Assembly: GCF_000375545.1 (NCBI RefSeq)
Contig: NZ_AQXF01000001.1
Coordinates: 732,893 to 796,892 of the forward strand
Length of the DNA stretch: 64,000 nt
DNA from: Kordiimonas gwangyangensis DSM 19435 = JCM 12864
Lineage (GTDB): Bacteria; Pseudomonadota; Alphaproteobacteria; Sphingomonadales; Kordiimonadaceae
Direction of reading: 5' to 3'
Below the pieces are notes generated by a model that saw only the letters and a program-made list of their open reading frames with translations, did no database searches and was not told where the DNA came from. Shown in pieces: positions 43,167 to 51,695 of the stretch (positions within the stretch are counted from its first letter, which is position 1; the number at the start of each line of letters is the position of its first letter). A program made the position numbers and the translations under genes.

Positions 43167-43592
43167 ATGGTAGACGATGAACTGATCGACGGGGTCCTGA
43201 CCTTCGAGGAAACCACCGAAGGCATCCATATCGCCGTTCAGAGCTACTTCCTGTCTGAGCAATCAAAGCCGGAGGTCCAGCAATTTGTCTGGGCCTACCG
43301 CATCCGCATCACCAATGATAGCGACCACACCGTGCAATTGTTGAACCGGCACTGGATCATCACGGACGGTGTCGGTGGCACGCAGGAAGTGAAGGGTGTG
43401 GGCGTCGTGGGCGAACAGCCTGTGCTCAACCCCGGTGATGCTTTTGTCTACACAAGCGGCACGCCGCTCAGCACCCCATCGGGCATCATGCGCGGCTCTT
43501 ATGAGATGCAGCGCGCGGACGGTGTGCTTTTCCGCGCGACGGTCCCCGCCTTCTCGCTCGACAGCCCACACATTTCGCTCAACATCAACTGA
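43167..43592 (+). CDS. apaG: ApaG domain protein
   Basis: 141 residues, fibronectin-like beta sandwich. Conserved motifs: FVWAYRIRITNDSDHTVQLLNRHWIITD (about 42-69), VVGEQPVLNPGDAFVYTSGTPLSTPSGIMRGSY, the pyrophosphate-loop type signature. The role is debated (linked with Co/Mg efflux in the literature). It lies between metZ and trkH on the same strand, with gaps of 32 and 10 bases, so it may share a transcript with both. Confidence 0.94.
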   Translation: MVDDELIDGVLTFEETTEGIHIAVQSYFLSEQSKPEVQQFVWAYRIRITNDSDHTVQLLNRHWIITDGVGGTQEVKGVGVVGEQPVLNPGDAFVYTSGTPLSTPSGIMRGSYEMQRADGVLFRATVPAFSLDSPHISLNIN

Positions 43593-43602
43593 GGCACGCC
43601 CG

Positions 43603-45051
43603 GTGATCGATCTCAGACCGGTCCTATATACCCTCGGGTCGCTGATTGTGCTCCTCGCTGTGGGCATGATCCTGCCGATGATTGTGGACCTTGTCGCCGG
43701 CAACCCGGATTGGCAGACCTTCGCCATCGCCATGTGCCTCACGGCGCTCATTGGCGGCATGCTCATGCTGTCGACCCGCGGTAGCGGCGACAATCTGAAC
43801 CTCAGGCAGGCATTCCTGCTGACAACTGGCGCCTGGGCCGTCCTGCCCGCGTTTGCAGCAATGCCGATCTCCTTCTCCGAGCTCGACCTCAGCTTCACCG
43901 ACGGCTATTTCGAAGCCATGAGCGGGCTGACAACCACGGGCTCCACGGTCATTACCGGCCTTGATTATGCGCCGCCGGGAATTCTTTTGTGGCGTGGGCT
44001 CCTGCAGTGGTTTGGCGGCATCGGGATTGTGGTGATGGCTGTGGCTGTGCTGCCCATGCTTCAGGTCGGTGGCATGCAGGTCTTCAAGGTCGAGAGTTTT
44101 GAAACGGTCGAGAAAATCCTGCCGCGCGCCGCGCAAATCTCCGGTCTGATCTCAGGCATCTATGTCGCCTTCACCGCGCTTTGCATGTTCTGTTACATGC
44201 TGACCGGCATGGAATCCTTTGATGCGCTCGTCAATGCCATGACCACCATCTCTACCGGCGGTTTCTCGAACTCGGACAGTTCTTTCGGCAAATATGACCA
44301 TCTAGGCACCGACACAGTATGCCTTATTTTCATGATTGTCGGCTCCATGCCGTTCATTCTGTTCCTGCAGGTTCTGCGTGGCAGGCCCCTCGCGCTCTGG
44401 CGGGACGAGCAGACGCGCGGTTTCCTCGCGCTTGTCCTGTTCCTCTGTGTCAGTGTCACCATCTGGCTGATGGTCTGGAAAAGCTTCACACTCGAGGAAG
44501 CGTTCCGATACGGCAGTTTCAACATCATCTCGGTGCTTACCGGCACCGGCTATGCCTCGACCGACTATGGCCAGTGGGGCGCCTTTGCCATCACGCTCTT
44601 TTTCATCGCCATGTTCATTGGTGGCTGCGCCGGTTCCACCAGTTGCGGGATCAAGATTTTCCGCTTTCAGGTGCTGCTGAAATGCATGCGCAGCTGGATG
44701 GAACGTATGGTGCAGCCGAACGGTGTGTTCATCGCGCGCTATAATGGCCGCCCCATCCCGGATGATGTTCGCGCCTCGGTCATGAATTTCATGACGCTCT
44801 TTCTTGTCATTTTCCTGCTGCTGTCGCTTGGCATCGCGATGACGGGCGAAGACTGGATTACCTCGCTTTCAAGCGCTGGCACCGCCATGGCAAACGTGGG
44901 GCCGGGCCTTGGGGACAAGGTGGGTCCTGCAGGCAATTTTGGCGGCCTGACCGACATGGCAAAATGGCTGATGTCCTTCGGTATGCTGATCGGGCGGCTT
45001 GAAGTATTTTCAGTACTCGTACTTTTTTCACCGCGCTTCTGGCGTGCGTAA
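43603..45051 (+). CDS. trkH: TrkH-type potassium uptake membrane subunit
   Basis: 482 residues, about ten membrane helices with four pore repeats. Selectivity-type segments: SGLTTTGSTV, TTISTGGFSNSD, LTGTGYASTD and AGTAMANVGPG. TrkH works with a cytoplasmic TrkA, which is not in this window. Start GTG 43603 with TGAGG eight bases upstream, ten bases after apaG; a longer ORF overlapping apaG is rejected. Confidence 0.94.
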   Translation: MIDLRPVLYTLGSLIVLLAVGMILPMIVDLVAGNPDWQTFAIAMCLTALIGGMLMLSTRGSGDNLNLRQAFLLTTGAWAVLPAFAAMPISFSELDLSFTDGYFEAMSGLTTTGSTVITGLDYAPPGILLWRGLLQWFGGIGIVVMAVAVLPMLQVGGMQVFKVESFETVEKILPRAAQISGLISGIYVAFTALCMFCYMLTGMESFDALVNAMTTISTGGFSNSDSSFGKYDHLGTDTVCLIFMIVGSMPFILFLQVLRGRPLALWRDEQTRGFLALVLFLCVSVTIWLMVWKSFTLEEAFRYGSFNIISVLTGTGYASTDYGQWGAFAITLFFIAMFIGGCAGSTSCGIKIFRFQVLLKCMRSWMERMVQPNGVFIARYNGRPIPDDVRASVMNFMTLFLVIFLLLSLGIAMTGEDWITSLSSAGTAMANVGPGLGDKVGPAGNFGGLTDMAKWLMSFGMLIGRLEVFSVLVLFSPRFWRA

Positions 45052-45101
45052 GGTAATTCCGTTAGGCTGCCGTTCAGGTTGAATTTGATAGTCTGGAGCG
45101 T

Positions 45102-45914
45102 ATGAAAACCGCTGTCTTTCTGATGTTCGCCCTTTCAAGCTGGCAACCCGCTGATACGCCAGGTTGGCAGGATTTTGTCTCCGGTGCATTTGAAAACGCG
45201 CGTGAGCGCGCAGCCGCAAGCCATACTGCCGACGGCCTTGCCCTTGCCTGCCGCAGCGGCCTTGTCATCGGCGGTTTCCAGCAAACGGGCGAAGCATCCG
45301 TCGTCTCGCTCCACCGCGCGCTTGAGGACTGCAGCGAAGCCCTGCATATGGACCCCCACAATATTGTCGCAAGCGTCAGCTATGCGCTCGCGCTCGGGTA
45401 TGAGGGCAAACGCCTCAAGAAGGCATCCTATATCAAGGCCTCGCGCGAGCGGTTAGAGCATTGCCTCGCGCACCATCCCGATGATCCGCTCGTGACCGCG
45501 GCGCTTGGCGGTTGGCATTCTGCCGTCAGCAACGCAGGCTTCCTCGCCCGTGTCGCGCTGGGCGGCAGCAGGAAAGACGCTGAAGCTTATTTCCAACGTG
45601 CAATTGAGCTTGACCCGCGCTCGGTGGGGACCCGGTTTGAATATGTGCGTTTCCTCGCGCGCGGCGGTAAGGACGACCGCAAGGAAGCACTGAAGCAGCT
45701 GCGCGCAACACTCGCGATCAAACCCGATGACGCGGCTGAGGAAATCATGCTCGCGCGCCTCGCGGAACTCATTGTCCCACTCGAAGCCGATGACAAAAAA
45801 GCCGCGCGTGACACGGTTGAGCGCACAGCAGCTTTCCGGGACCTCGCCGACATGCGCGATATGGAAACGCGGTTCCCGCTCGAACCGCTCGAGAATTATA
45901 ACGCCGCACAATGA
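45102..45914 (+). CDS. secreted tetratricopeptide-like protein
   Basis: 270 residues. The N-terminus (MKTAVFLMFALSSWQPA) is a weak signal peptide. Helical repeats follow, with AEAYFQRAIELDPRSVGTRFEYVRFLARGG as the clearest TPR. Two Cys pairs may form (LACRSG and LEDCSEAL). Function unknown; probably periplasmic. ATG 45102, 51 bases after trkH; ends at a strong terminator. Confidence 0.72.
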   Translation: MKTAVFLMFALSSWQPADTPGWQDFVSGAFENARERAAASHTADGLALACRSGLVIGGFQQTGEASVVSLHRALEDCSEALHMDPHNIVASVSYALALGYEGKRLKKASYIKASRERLEHCLAHHPDDPLVTAALGGWHSAVSNAGFLARVALGGSRKDAEAYFQRAIELDPRSVGTRFEYVRFLARGGKDDRKEALKQLRATLAIKPDDAAEEIMLARLAELIVPLEADDKKAARDTVERTAAFRDLADMRDMETRFPLEPLENYNAAQ

Positions 45915-45918
45915 AAAA

Positions 45919-45945
45919 GGGCGCCATCTGGCGCCCATTCTTTTT
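45919..45945 (+). terminator. Rho-independent terminator after the TPR gene
   Basis: GGGCGCCA (45919-45926), loop TC, TGGCGCCC (45929-45936), then ATTCTTTTT. AAAAA directly before the stem makes it able to act for the converging gene as well. Confidence 0.92.
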
Positions 45946-45962
45946 GCTCCGGCGTTGTAGGC

Positions 45963-46376
45963 TTAGCCGAAAGTTTTCTGCCGCGCCGCTGCACCGCGTT
46001 CGATCGCCGCCGCCGTCAGCCGGTCGATATCAAGCACATGGCGGATCATCTCGAGGAGGCGCAGCTCTTCCTGGCTGAGCGCACCGTCTGAGGCTGCAAC
46101 TTCACATGCCAGCGCGTACACAAGGTCCGAATGGCTTTCCGGGATGGCTTCCTCAATCAGGCCCATCACGGCGTCCAGCCCTTCTTCGCTTTGCAAAAGC
46201 TCGATACAGCTATTGGTATCCGAACGCAGCTTCTCAACGTTATAGTTGCGGAAGGCCGGCAGGTAGCCAACGATACCGGTCATGCGGTTGAGCTCGGTAT
46301 CCGTCATTTCGTCGTCTGAGGCGGAAACGGTAACAAGCGTGTAGATAAGCGCGGTTTCTGGGCTAATAGTCGACAT
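45963..46376 (-). CDS. TerB-like tellurite resistance family protein
   Basis: 137 residues, all helical, TerB-type: ALIYTLVTVSASDDEMTDTELNRM near the start and LACEVAASDGALSQEELRLLEMIRHVLDID with acidic DxxxxxxE positions that could bind a metal. The real role of short TerB proteins is not known and need not involve tellurite. ATG 46376. The helicase gene lies 52 bases upstream on the same strand. Confidence 0.82.
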   Translation of the reverse strand: MSTISPETALIYTLVTVSASDDEMTDTELNRMTGIVGYLPAFRNYNVEKLRSDTNSCIELLQSEEGLDAVMGLIEEAIPESHSDLVYALACEVAASDGALSQEELRLLEMIRHVLDIDRLTAAAIERGAAARQKTFG

Positions 46377-46428
46377 GATTTTTCCTCTAAAGTATTGGCC
46401 CTCACGTTAGGGCGAAACGCGCTTTGTC

Positions 46429-49191
46429 TCAAGCGCTTTGCGGGAAAAATTCACACACGGTTTTCACCGCTTCGGCCAGTCCCACGCGCTCTACCTCCAC
46501 CCCTTCAGGCATGGCATCCAGAAGCCGTGTCGGCGTCTGGCCGTCCAGCATGATGAAAAGCCCCTTGTCCGTGGCACGGCGCACAAGGCGGCCATAGGCC
46601 TGCGCGAGCTTGAGCCGCGTCAGCATCTCATCATATTGCCGCCCGCCGAAGGCGGCGCGGCGCGCGCGGTGCAGCAGCGTCGGGCGCGGCCATGGCACGC
46701 GGTCAAACACAATCAGGCGCAAGCTTTCGCCCGGCACGTCCACCCCGTCCCTGACAGCATCGGTGCCCAAGAGACAGGCATGCGCCTCGTGGCGGAAGAT
46801 ATCCACGAGGGTGGCTGTATCCACCGGGTCCACATGCTGGGCATAGAGCGGGATGTCCATGTCTTCAAGCGGCCCGACAATATGCTCATAGGTCGCGCGC
46901 AAACGGCTGATGGCGGTGAAAAGCCCCAACGCCCCTCCGCCAGACGCAAGGAAAAGCGAACGGTAGGCCGCTGCCACCTGTTTGGGGTCATGTTTGTTCA
47001 CATCACCGACGATCAAAACCTTGGTGTTGGCCTTATAATCAAAAGGCGACGGTACCGACAGGCGTTTGGGCGGAATAAGAAGGTGCTGCGCGCCGGTTCG
47101 CATATCCGCCGATGACCAGTCATCCGCGTCCGCCGCCTTATCGCGCAGGGTTGCGGAGGTGATCACCACCCCATGCGCCTGATCAAGCACCACATCGGCA
47201 AAGGGTTTGGTTGGATCAACAAAATGGCGGCAGAGCGCCATGTCGCGGTCGCGGCCATCAAAGCGGTCAACCTCCAGCCATTCGATAAAGCTGTCATCAA
47301 GCGGCCCGCCGAACCCTTCTGCCATCGCCGCCCATGTGGCGACCATATCCGCGCGCTGTTTGACCGAGCGCGCGCTGGTCTCAAGCCTGCCACGCGCGCC
47401 GCTATCTAACACCTCCGCGTCTTCATCGAGGCGCCTCAGAAGCGCGTTTGCCAGTGCCTGCATCGGCAGCGCAAGGCTTTTGAGCGCCTCGGCGAGCGCA
47501 TGGGCGGCGTCCGTCAGCCCCTCGATCGGGTCATTGGTGGTGGCTTCAAGCGAATGGAGGCCCCGTGCGTCCGATCGCGCGAGCACTTGCGCACGCACCA
47601 GCATTAGGAAATTTTCAAACCGGGTCATGGCCGCAGCACCCGTCACCCGGCCGACCCAGTTATCGGAAGGCAGGATACGCGCGGCCTCGAGCACGTCATC
47701 CAGAAGGCGCTTGGCGTCCATGTCATCGACCACCAGTTCCTCGATGCGCGACTTGAGGCCGCGTGCGCGGGTCGAGCCGCCGCTTTCCTTGCCCCTGAGC
47801 CAGCGGCGAAGCTCCGCCCCCTCAAGGCCTGAAAGATGTACGGAAAAGGCGCTGTCTGCGGCCTCAAACACATGGTGGCCCTCGTCGAACACAAGGCGTT
47901 TGGGAAGGTCCGGGTCACCCGCCCGCGTCGCTGCCTGTGCCACCACAAGCGCATGGTTCGCGACCACCAGTTCGGCATGTTTGGCCTTGCGTGCCGTTTT
48001 CTCGATGTAACATTTGCGGAAATGCGCACAAGCCGAATAGAGGCATTCACCGCGCCGGTCGGTAAGTCCTGCTATACGGCCCGCGCCAAAATGGCCGCCC
48101 AGCCAGCTGGGGAAATCCCCGCCAATCATATCACCGTCGCGGGTGAAGCGCGCCCAACGCACCACAAGGCCGATGAGCAGCCGGTCCTGCTCCCCGCCCG
48201 GGCCAGCTTGCGCGCGCATCATCACTGCGCGCAGGGTTTCCTCGATATTGAGAAGGCAGGCGTAATTCTCCCGCCCCTTCCTGATCACCGCGCGTTTGGC
48301 CTTGATGCGCGGGTCGGGGTAGAGGCGCGACAGTTCCTGATCAAGCTGGCGCTGTAGGTTTTTGGTGTAGGTCGAAAGCCAGACAGCACCGTCGTTCTTC
48401 TGTGCCCACACGCTCGCGGGCGCGATGTAGCCAAGGGTTTTGCCCGTACCTGTGCCCGCTTCCAGAAGCTGAAGGTTGGGTCCTTCCTCAAACTCACGCG
48501 GACGGAAGGCGTGGGTGGCGGCAGCAGCAAACCGCACCTGCCCCTCCCGGCTCTCAGACCCTTCGCCCAAAAGTTCGGCCAAACGACTTTTTGCCTCATC
48601 TGGCGCGACACCGTCGTCACCCGGCTGTGGCGGCGGGCCACCATCTTCCCATTCCGTAAGCGCGGACCAGACGGCAAGGCCATCCTCCCGGCTATGGTCG
48701 GCATACGTCTCAATCGCGCGCAGCACAAGCGGGCCCCAAGGCCATGCGGCGCGCGCCATCATCATGGCTACCTTGGCGCCACCGGCCCTATAGCGGTAGG
48801 TCTGCGCTTCCATGTCGGCAATCAACCGCTTCGCGATTTCGCGTACACAAAGGCAGCGGTCTTCATCCGACTCCAGCGCCATGTCGATATGCAGCGCGTC
48901 CCTCAGGCCCTGCACCGTGGGCAGGCAGAAGCGCGCGGGCCGCACGAAGGCGTATAGCTCCAGCGCGTCAAAAGCGCGAATAAAGCCGAGGCGCAAGCGG
49001 CGCGCCGCCACAACGCGGTTCACCAGAAGGTGGGTTGTCTTGCTGATGCGCTCCGCGGCTTCCTCTAGCCCAAGAGCTTCAAAAGCGCCGTCTTCGGTCA
49101 AAAACTGCACGTGCCGCACCCCCACGACAGCCACGGGCAGGCGGTCGAGGTCGGTACTTTCCGCTTCGGCACTGACAACAAGATCTTCCAT
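46429..49191 (-). CDS. DinG/XPD-family ATP-dependent helicase
   Basis: 920 residues, superfamily 2, 5'-3' type. Walker A is EAGTGTGKTLGYIAP, the helicase box is LVFDEGHHVFEAAD, and the C-terminal motifs include ACLLGTDAVRDGVDVPG and LAQAYGRLVRR. The four Cys of an XPD-like iron-sulphur cluster are visible (NYACLL and ECLYSACAHFRKC). About 230 extra residues precede the motor and are not recognised. Probably acts in DNA repair or R-loop removal. ATG 49191 is the only good start. Divergent from lysS. Confidence 0.9.
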   Translation of the reverse strand: MEDLVVSAEAESTDLDRLPVAVVGVRHVQFLTEDGAFEALGLEEAAERISKTTHLLVNRVVAARRLRLGFIRAFDALELYAFVRPARFCLPTVQGLRDALHIDMALESDEDRCLCVREIAKRLIADMEAQTYRYRAGGAKVAMMMARAAWPWGPLVLRAIETYADHSREDGLAVWSALTEWEDGGPPPQPGDDGVAPDEAKSRLAELLGEGSESREGQVRFAAAATHAFRPREFEEGPNLQLLEAGTGTGKTLGYIAPASVWAQKNDGAVWLSTYTKNLQRQLDQELSRLYPDPRIKAKRAVIRKGRENYACLLNIEETLRAVMMRAQAGPGGEQDRLLIGLVVRWARFTRDGDMIGGDFPSWLGGHFGAGRIAGLTDRRGECLYSACAHFRKCYIEKTARKAKHAELVVANHALVVAQAATRAGDPDLPKRLVFDEGHHVFEAADSAFSVHLSGLEGAELRRWLRGKESGGSTRARGLKSRIEELVVDDMDAKRLLDDVLEAARILPSDNWVGRVTGAAAMTRFENFLMLVRAQVLARSDARGLHSLEATTNDPIEGLTDAAHALAEALKSLALPMQALANALLRRLDEDAEVLDSGARGRLETSARSVKQRADMVATWAAMAEGFGGPLDDSFIEWLEVDRFDGRDRDMALCRHFVDPTKPFADVVLDQAHGVVITSATLRDKAADADDWSSADMRTGAQHLLIPPKRLSVPSPFDYKANTKVLIVGDVNKHDPKQVAAAYRSLFLASGGGALGLFTAISRLRATYEHIVGPLEDMDIPLYAQHVDPVDTATLVDIFRHEAHACLLGTDAVRDGVDVPGESLRLIVFDRVPWPRPTLLHRARRAAFGGRQYDEMLTRLKLAQAYGRLVRRATDKGLFIMLDGQTPTRLLDAMPEGVEVERVGLAEAVKTVCEFFPQSA

Positions 49192-49238
49192 GGGGCGGGA
49201 GCATATCGTCAGAGTTTCACAAAAAACAGGTGAATATG

Positions 49239-49306
49239 TTGCTTATCGCCAAATGCAGTATATCTTGACGGAACCGCGCGCAGAGCCTAGCTTCCGCGCG
49301 TTTTTT
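49239..49306 (+). promoter_or_regulatory. lysS promoter and attenuator-like leader hairpin
   Basis: TTGCTT (49239-49244) and TATCTT (49261-49266) with a 16-base spacer form a plausible promoter. Just downstream, CGCGCG (49275-49280) can pair with CGCGCG (49295-49300), which is followed by TTTTTT (49301-49306): the shape of an intrinsic terminator inside the leader, 26 bases before the lysS start. GGAA (49270-49273) can instead pair with TTCC (49292-49295), giving a competing fold. An attenuation role is inference. Confidence 0.45.
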
Positions 49307-49331
49307 AACCTCCAATCTAAGGTGACCGATA

Positions 49332-50915
49332 ATGACCGGTAATATTGATCTAGCCCTCTCCAGCAAAGCTTGGCCTTTCCAGGAAGCAGAGAAGCTTGTC
49401 AAACGGTATAAATCGGGCAAACCCGAGAAGGGCTATGTGCTCTTTGAAACCGGCTATGGGCCGTCCGGGCTGCCGCACATCGGCACCTTTGGCGAAGTGT
49501 CGCGCACGACCATGGTGATGCGCGCCTTCCAGGAAATCTCGGATATCCCGACGAAGCTGGTCTGCTTCTCCGACGATATGGATGGCCTCCGCAAGGTGCC
49601 TTCCAACGTACCGAACCAGGAACTGCTGCAAAAGGCGATTGGCAAGCCGCTGACATCCGTGCCGGACCCCTTTGGCACGCACCCGAGCTTTGGTGCGCAC
49701 AATAACGCACGCCTGCAGGCCTTCCTTGACCAGTTCGGTTTCAAATATGAGTTCTATTCCGCGACCGAGTGTTACAAGTCCGGCCGTTTTGATGAAACAC
49801 TCATCAAAATCTGCCAGAACTACGACAAGATCATCAATGTGATCCTGCCGACGCTTGGTGAAGAGCGCCGCCAGACTTATTCGCCCTTCCTGCCACTGAG
49901 CCCGGAAACCGGCGAGGTGCTGCAGGTACCAGTGCGCATCGAGGACCCGGAAACGGGCCTGATCTCGTTCGAGGACGCCAGCGGCAAGCGGGTTGAAACG
50001 CTCGTGACCGGTGGCAAGGTGAAATGCCAGTGGAAAGTGGACTGGGCCATGCGCTGGGATGCGCTTGATGTTGACTATGAGATGGCGGGTGCCGACCTCA
50101 TTGAAAGCGTGAAGCTCTCGTCCATCATTCGCCGTATCCTTGGTGGCCAGCCGCCAGAGGGCTTCAACTATGAGCTTTTCCTCGACCAGAACGGCCAGAA
50201 AATTTCCAAATCCAAAGGCAACGGCCTGACAATTGAAGAATGGCTGTCCTACGCCAGCCCGGAGAGCCTGTCCCTCTATATGTTCCAGGCACCGAAGAAA
50301 GCGAAACGCCTGTATTTTGACGTGATCCCGAAGGCCGTGGACGAGTATCACACCTTTGTCGAGAAGTTCCACGAGCAGGAACTGGCGGACCAGTACAAGA
50401 ACCCAGCGTGGCACATCCACGGCGGCAAGGTACCGGAAGCCAAGCTGCCGGTTTCCTTCGCGCTGCTCCTCAACCTCGTGTCGGCCGCAAATGCCGAGGA
50501 CCGCGAGGCGCTGTGGGGCTTTGTTGGCCGCTATGCCGAGGGCGCGAATGCCGAGACATACCCGGCGCTCGACAAGCTTATGGGTTACGCGATCCGCTAC
50601 TATGAGGACTTCGTGAAGCCGAACAAGTCGTACCGCCTCGCGAACCCGCAGGAACGTGCCGCGTTTGAGAGCCTGAAGCGCCGCCTTGAGGACCTGGATG
50701 CAAACGAGACCGACGCCGAGGTGATCATGACCGAGGTCTATTCCGCCGGCAAGGACGCGCAGTTTGAAAACCTGCGTGACTGGTTTGCGGCTTGTTATGA
50801 AGTACTGCTCGGCCAGAGCCAAGGTCCGCGCATGGGTGGCTTCATCGCACTATACGGCATCAAGGAAACGCTTGAGATGGTGGAAAAGGCCATCAAGGGT
50901 GAAGCGGTCGCGTAA
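49332..50915 (+). CDS. lysS: class I lysyl-tRNA synthetase
   Basis: 527 residues. Lys-tRNA ligase of the archaeal class I type, not the bacterial class II enzyme. The HIGH-type motif is HIGT at 49-52 (GPSGLPHIGTFGE), the KMSKS equivalent is KISKSKGNG, and the C-terminal domain is helical. Class I LysRS is known in alphaproteobacteria and spirochaetes, so this is expected. ATG 49332 follows AAGGTGA. A strong terminator follows the gene. Confidence 0.95.
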   Translation: MTGNIDLALSSKAWPFQEAEKLVKRYKSGKPEKGYVLFETGYGPSGLPHIGTFGEVSRTTMVMRAFQEISDIPTKLVCFSDDMDGLRKVPSNVPNQELLQKAIGKPLTSVPDPFGTHPSFGAHNNARLQAFLDQFGFKYEFYSATECYKSGRFDETLIKICQNYDKIINVILPTLGEERRQTYSPFLPLSPETGEVLQVPVRIEDPETGLISFEDASGKRVETLVTGGKVKCQWKVDWAMRWDALDVDYEMAGADLIESVKLSSIIRRILGGQPPEGFNYELFLDQNGQKISKSKGNGLTIEEWLSYASPESLSLYMFQAPKKAKRLYFDVIPKAVDEYHTFVEKFHEQELADQYKNPAWHIHGGKVPEAKLPVSFALLLNLVSAANAEDREALWGFVGRYAEGANAETYPALDKLMGYAIRYYEDFVKPNKSYRLANPQERAAFESLKRRLEDLDANETDAEVIMTEVYSAGKDAQFENLRDWFAACYEVLLGQSQGPRMGGFIALYGIKETLEMVEKAIKGEAVA

Positions 50916-50923
50916 AACCGCGC

Positions 50924-50937
50924 GATCCACGTGAAAC
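50924..50937. other. parS-like half site downstream of lysS
   Basis: GATCCACGTGAAAC matches the ParB core GTTTCACGTGAAAC at 12 of 14 positions; the right half, CACGTGAAAC, is perfect. It is intergenic, 12 kb from parB. Weaker than the 33701 site on match, better on position. Confidence 0.4.
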
Positions 50938-50943
50938 ATGAGA

Positions 50944-50973
50944 GGCCGCCTCATAAGGGCGGCCTTTTTTCTT
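50944..50973 (+). terminator. Rho-independent terminator of lysS
   Basis: GGCCGCC (50944-50950), loop TCATAAG, GGCGGCC (50958-50964), then TTTTTTCTT. Perfect 7-bp stem plus an extra A-T pair. Confidence 0.94.
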
Positions 50974-51008
50974 ATATTTCGCTGTCATTACTCGGGCAAT
51001 GCCGGGTT

Positions 51009-51200
51009 TTAGTCCGGCATGAATATTTCTTCGATCGAGAGCGCAAAAAGCGCGGAGATCTTGAAGGCGAGCGGCAGGCTGGGATCATATTTCCCGGTCT
51101 CGATCGCATTCACCGTCTGGCGGGAGACATCAAGCTGATCGGCTAAGTGCGCCTGCGACCAGTCCCGCTCGGCCCGAAGGACTTTCAACCGGTTTTTCAT
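51009..51200 (-). CDS. short Xre/Cro-type regulator
   Basis: 63 residues, almost only a helix-turn-helix: KVLRAERDWSQAHLADQLDVSRQTVNAIETGKYDPSLPLAFKISALF. It belongs to the very short Cro/CI-like regulators that pair with small membrane proteins. ATG 51200 overlaps the stop of the upstream membrane gene (ATGA), so the pair is translated together. It probably binds the palindrome at 51605-51617. Confidence 0.9.
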   Translation of the reverse strand: MKNRLKVLRAERDWSQAHLADQLDVSRQTVNAIETGKYDPSLPLAFKISALFALSIEEIFMPD

Positions 51201-51586
51201 TTGTATTTCCTCGCTGTCAGTGCCCGACCGAAACCCCACGCAAACGTCATGATGGGCAGGATGAAGATAGTGTCGAGCTTTGGAAAGCCGATGCCCTCAA
51301 GAAAGCCGTATGCAAAGGTGCCGAAGGCGACAACAAGGAAGGCGATCAGCACCGCTTCCATCGCCTGCTGGCGTTGCAGCTCATCGAGCGAGCGGTAGTA
51401 GGTGAGTTCGGCCTTCAGCGCCATGAGCGCCGGGATAACCGGTATCAGCACGAGGATAACCTGAAGCCACATGGCGACCTCGTTGTGCCGAAGGTAATAC
51501 ACCGTGGCCAGAATGGTCACCATGTAGAGCGCCATCGAGAGGAAGAAGTTTTTATAATAGGTTTTAGCTGCTTGTTTCATCGCCAT
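51197..51586 (-). CDS. small four-helix membrane protein paired with Xre regulator
   Basis: 129 residues from ATG 51586 (51580 also possible). Two helical hairpins: FFLSMALYMVTILATVYYL, WLQVILVLIPVIPALMALK, then AVLIAFLVVAFGTFAYGFL and a last segment IFILPIMTFAWGFGRAL. No named family recognised. It is first in the operon with the Xre regulator. Such pairs are widespread; the membrane partner may sense a signal, but this is inference. Confidence 0.75.
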   Translation of the reverse strand: MAMKQAAKTYYKNFFLSMALYMVTILATVYYLRHNEVAMWLQVILVLIPVIPALMALKAELTYYRSLDELQRQQAMEAVLIAFLVVAFGTFAYGFLEGIGFPKLDTIFILPIMTFAWGFGRALTARKYK

Positions 51587-51604
51587 CGTCCTGTCTTGCG
51601 TCCA

Positions 51605-51655
51605 TGACATTATGTCAATGACACTTTACATAAACATTCAAGCAAGCATTGTCAA
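51605..51655 (-). promoter_or_regulatory. sigma-70 promoter with palindromic operator for the membrane/Xre pair
   Basis: On the minus strand: TTGACA (51655-51650), 17 bases, TATGTA (51632-51627), a near-consensus promoter. TGACAT-T-ATGTCA (51605-51617), a perfect 13-base palindrome, lies just after the expected start of transcription, where a bound repressor would block elongation or initiation. The autoregulating candidate is the Xre protein of the same operon. Confidence 0.72.
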
Positions 51656-51695
51656 GCGAGCTTTACAAAAAGTCGTTATGTTTTTACAGTAGGAG

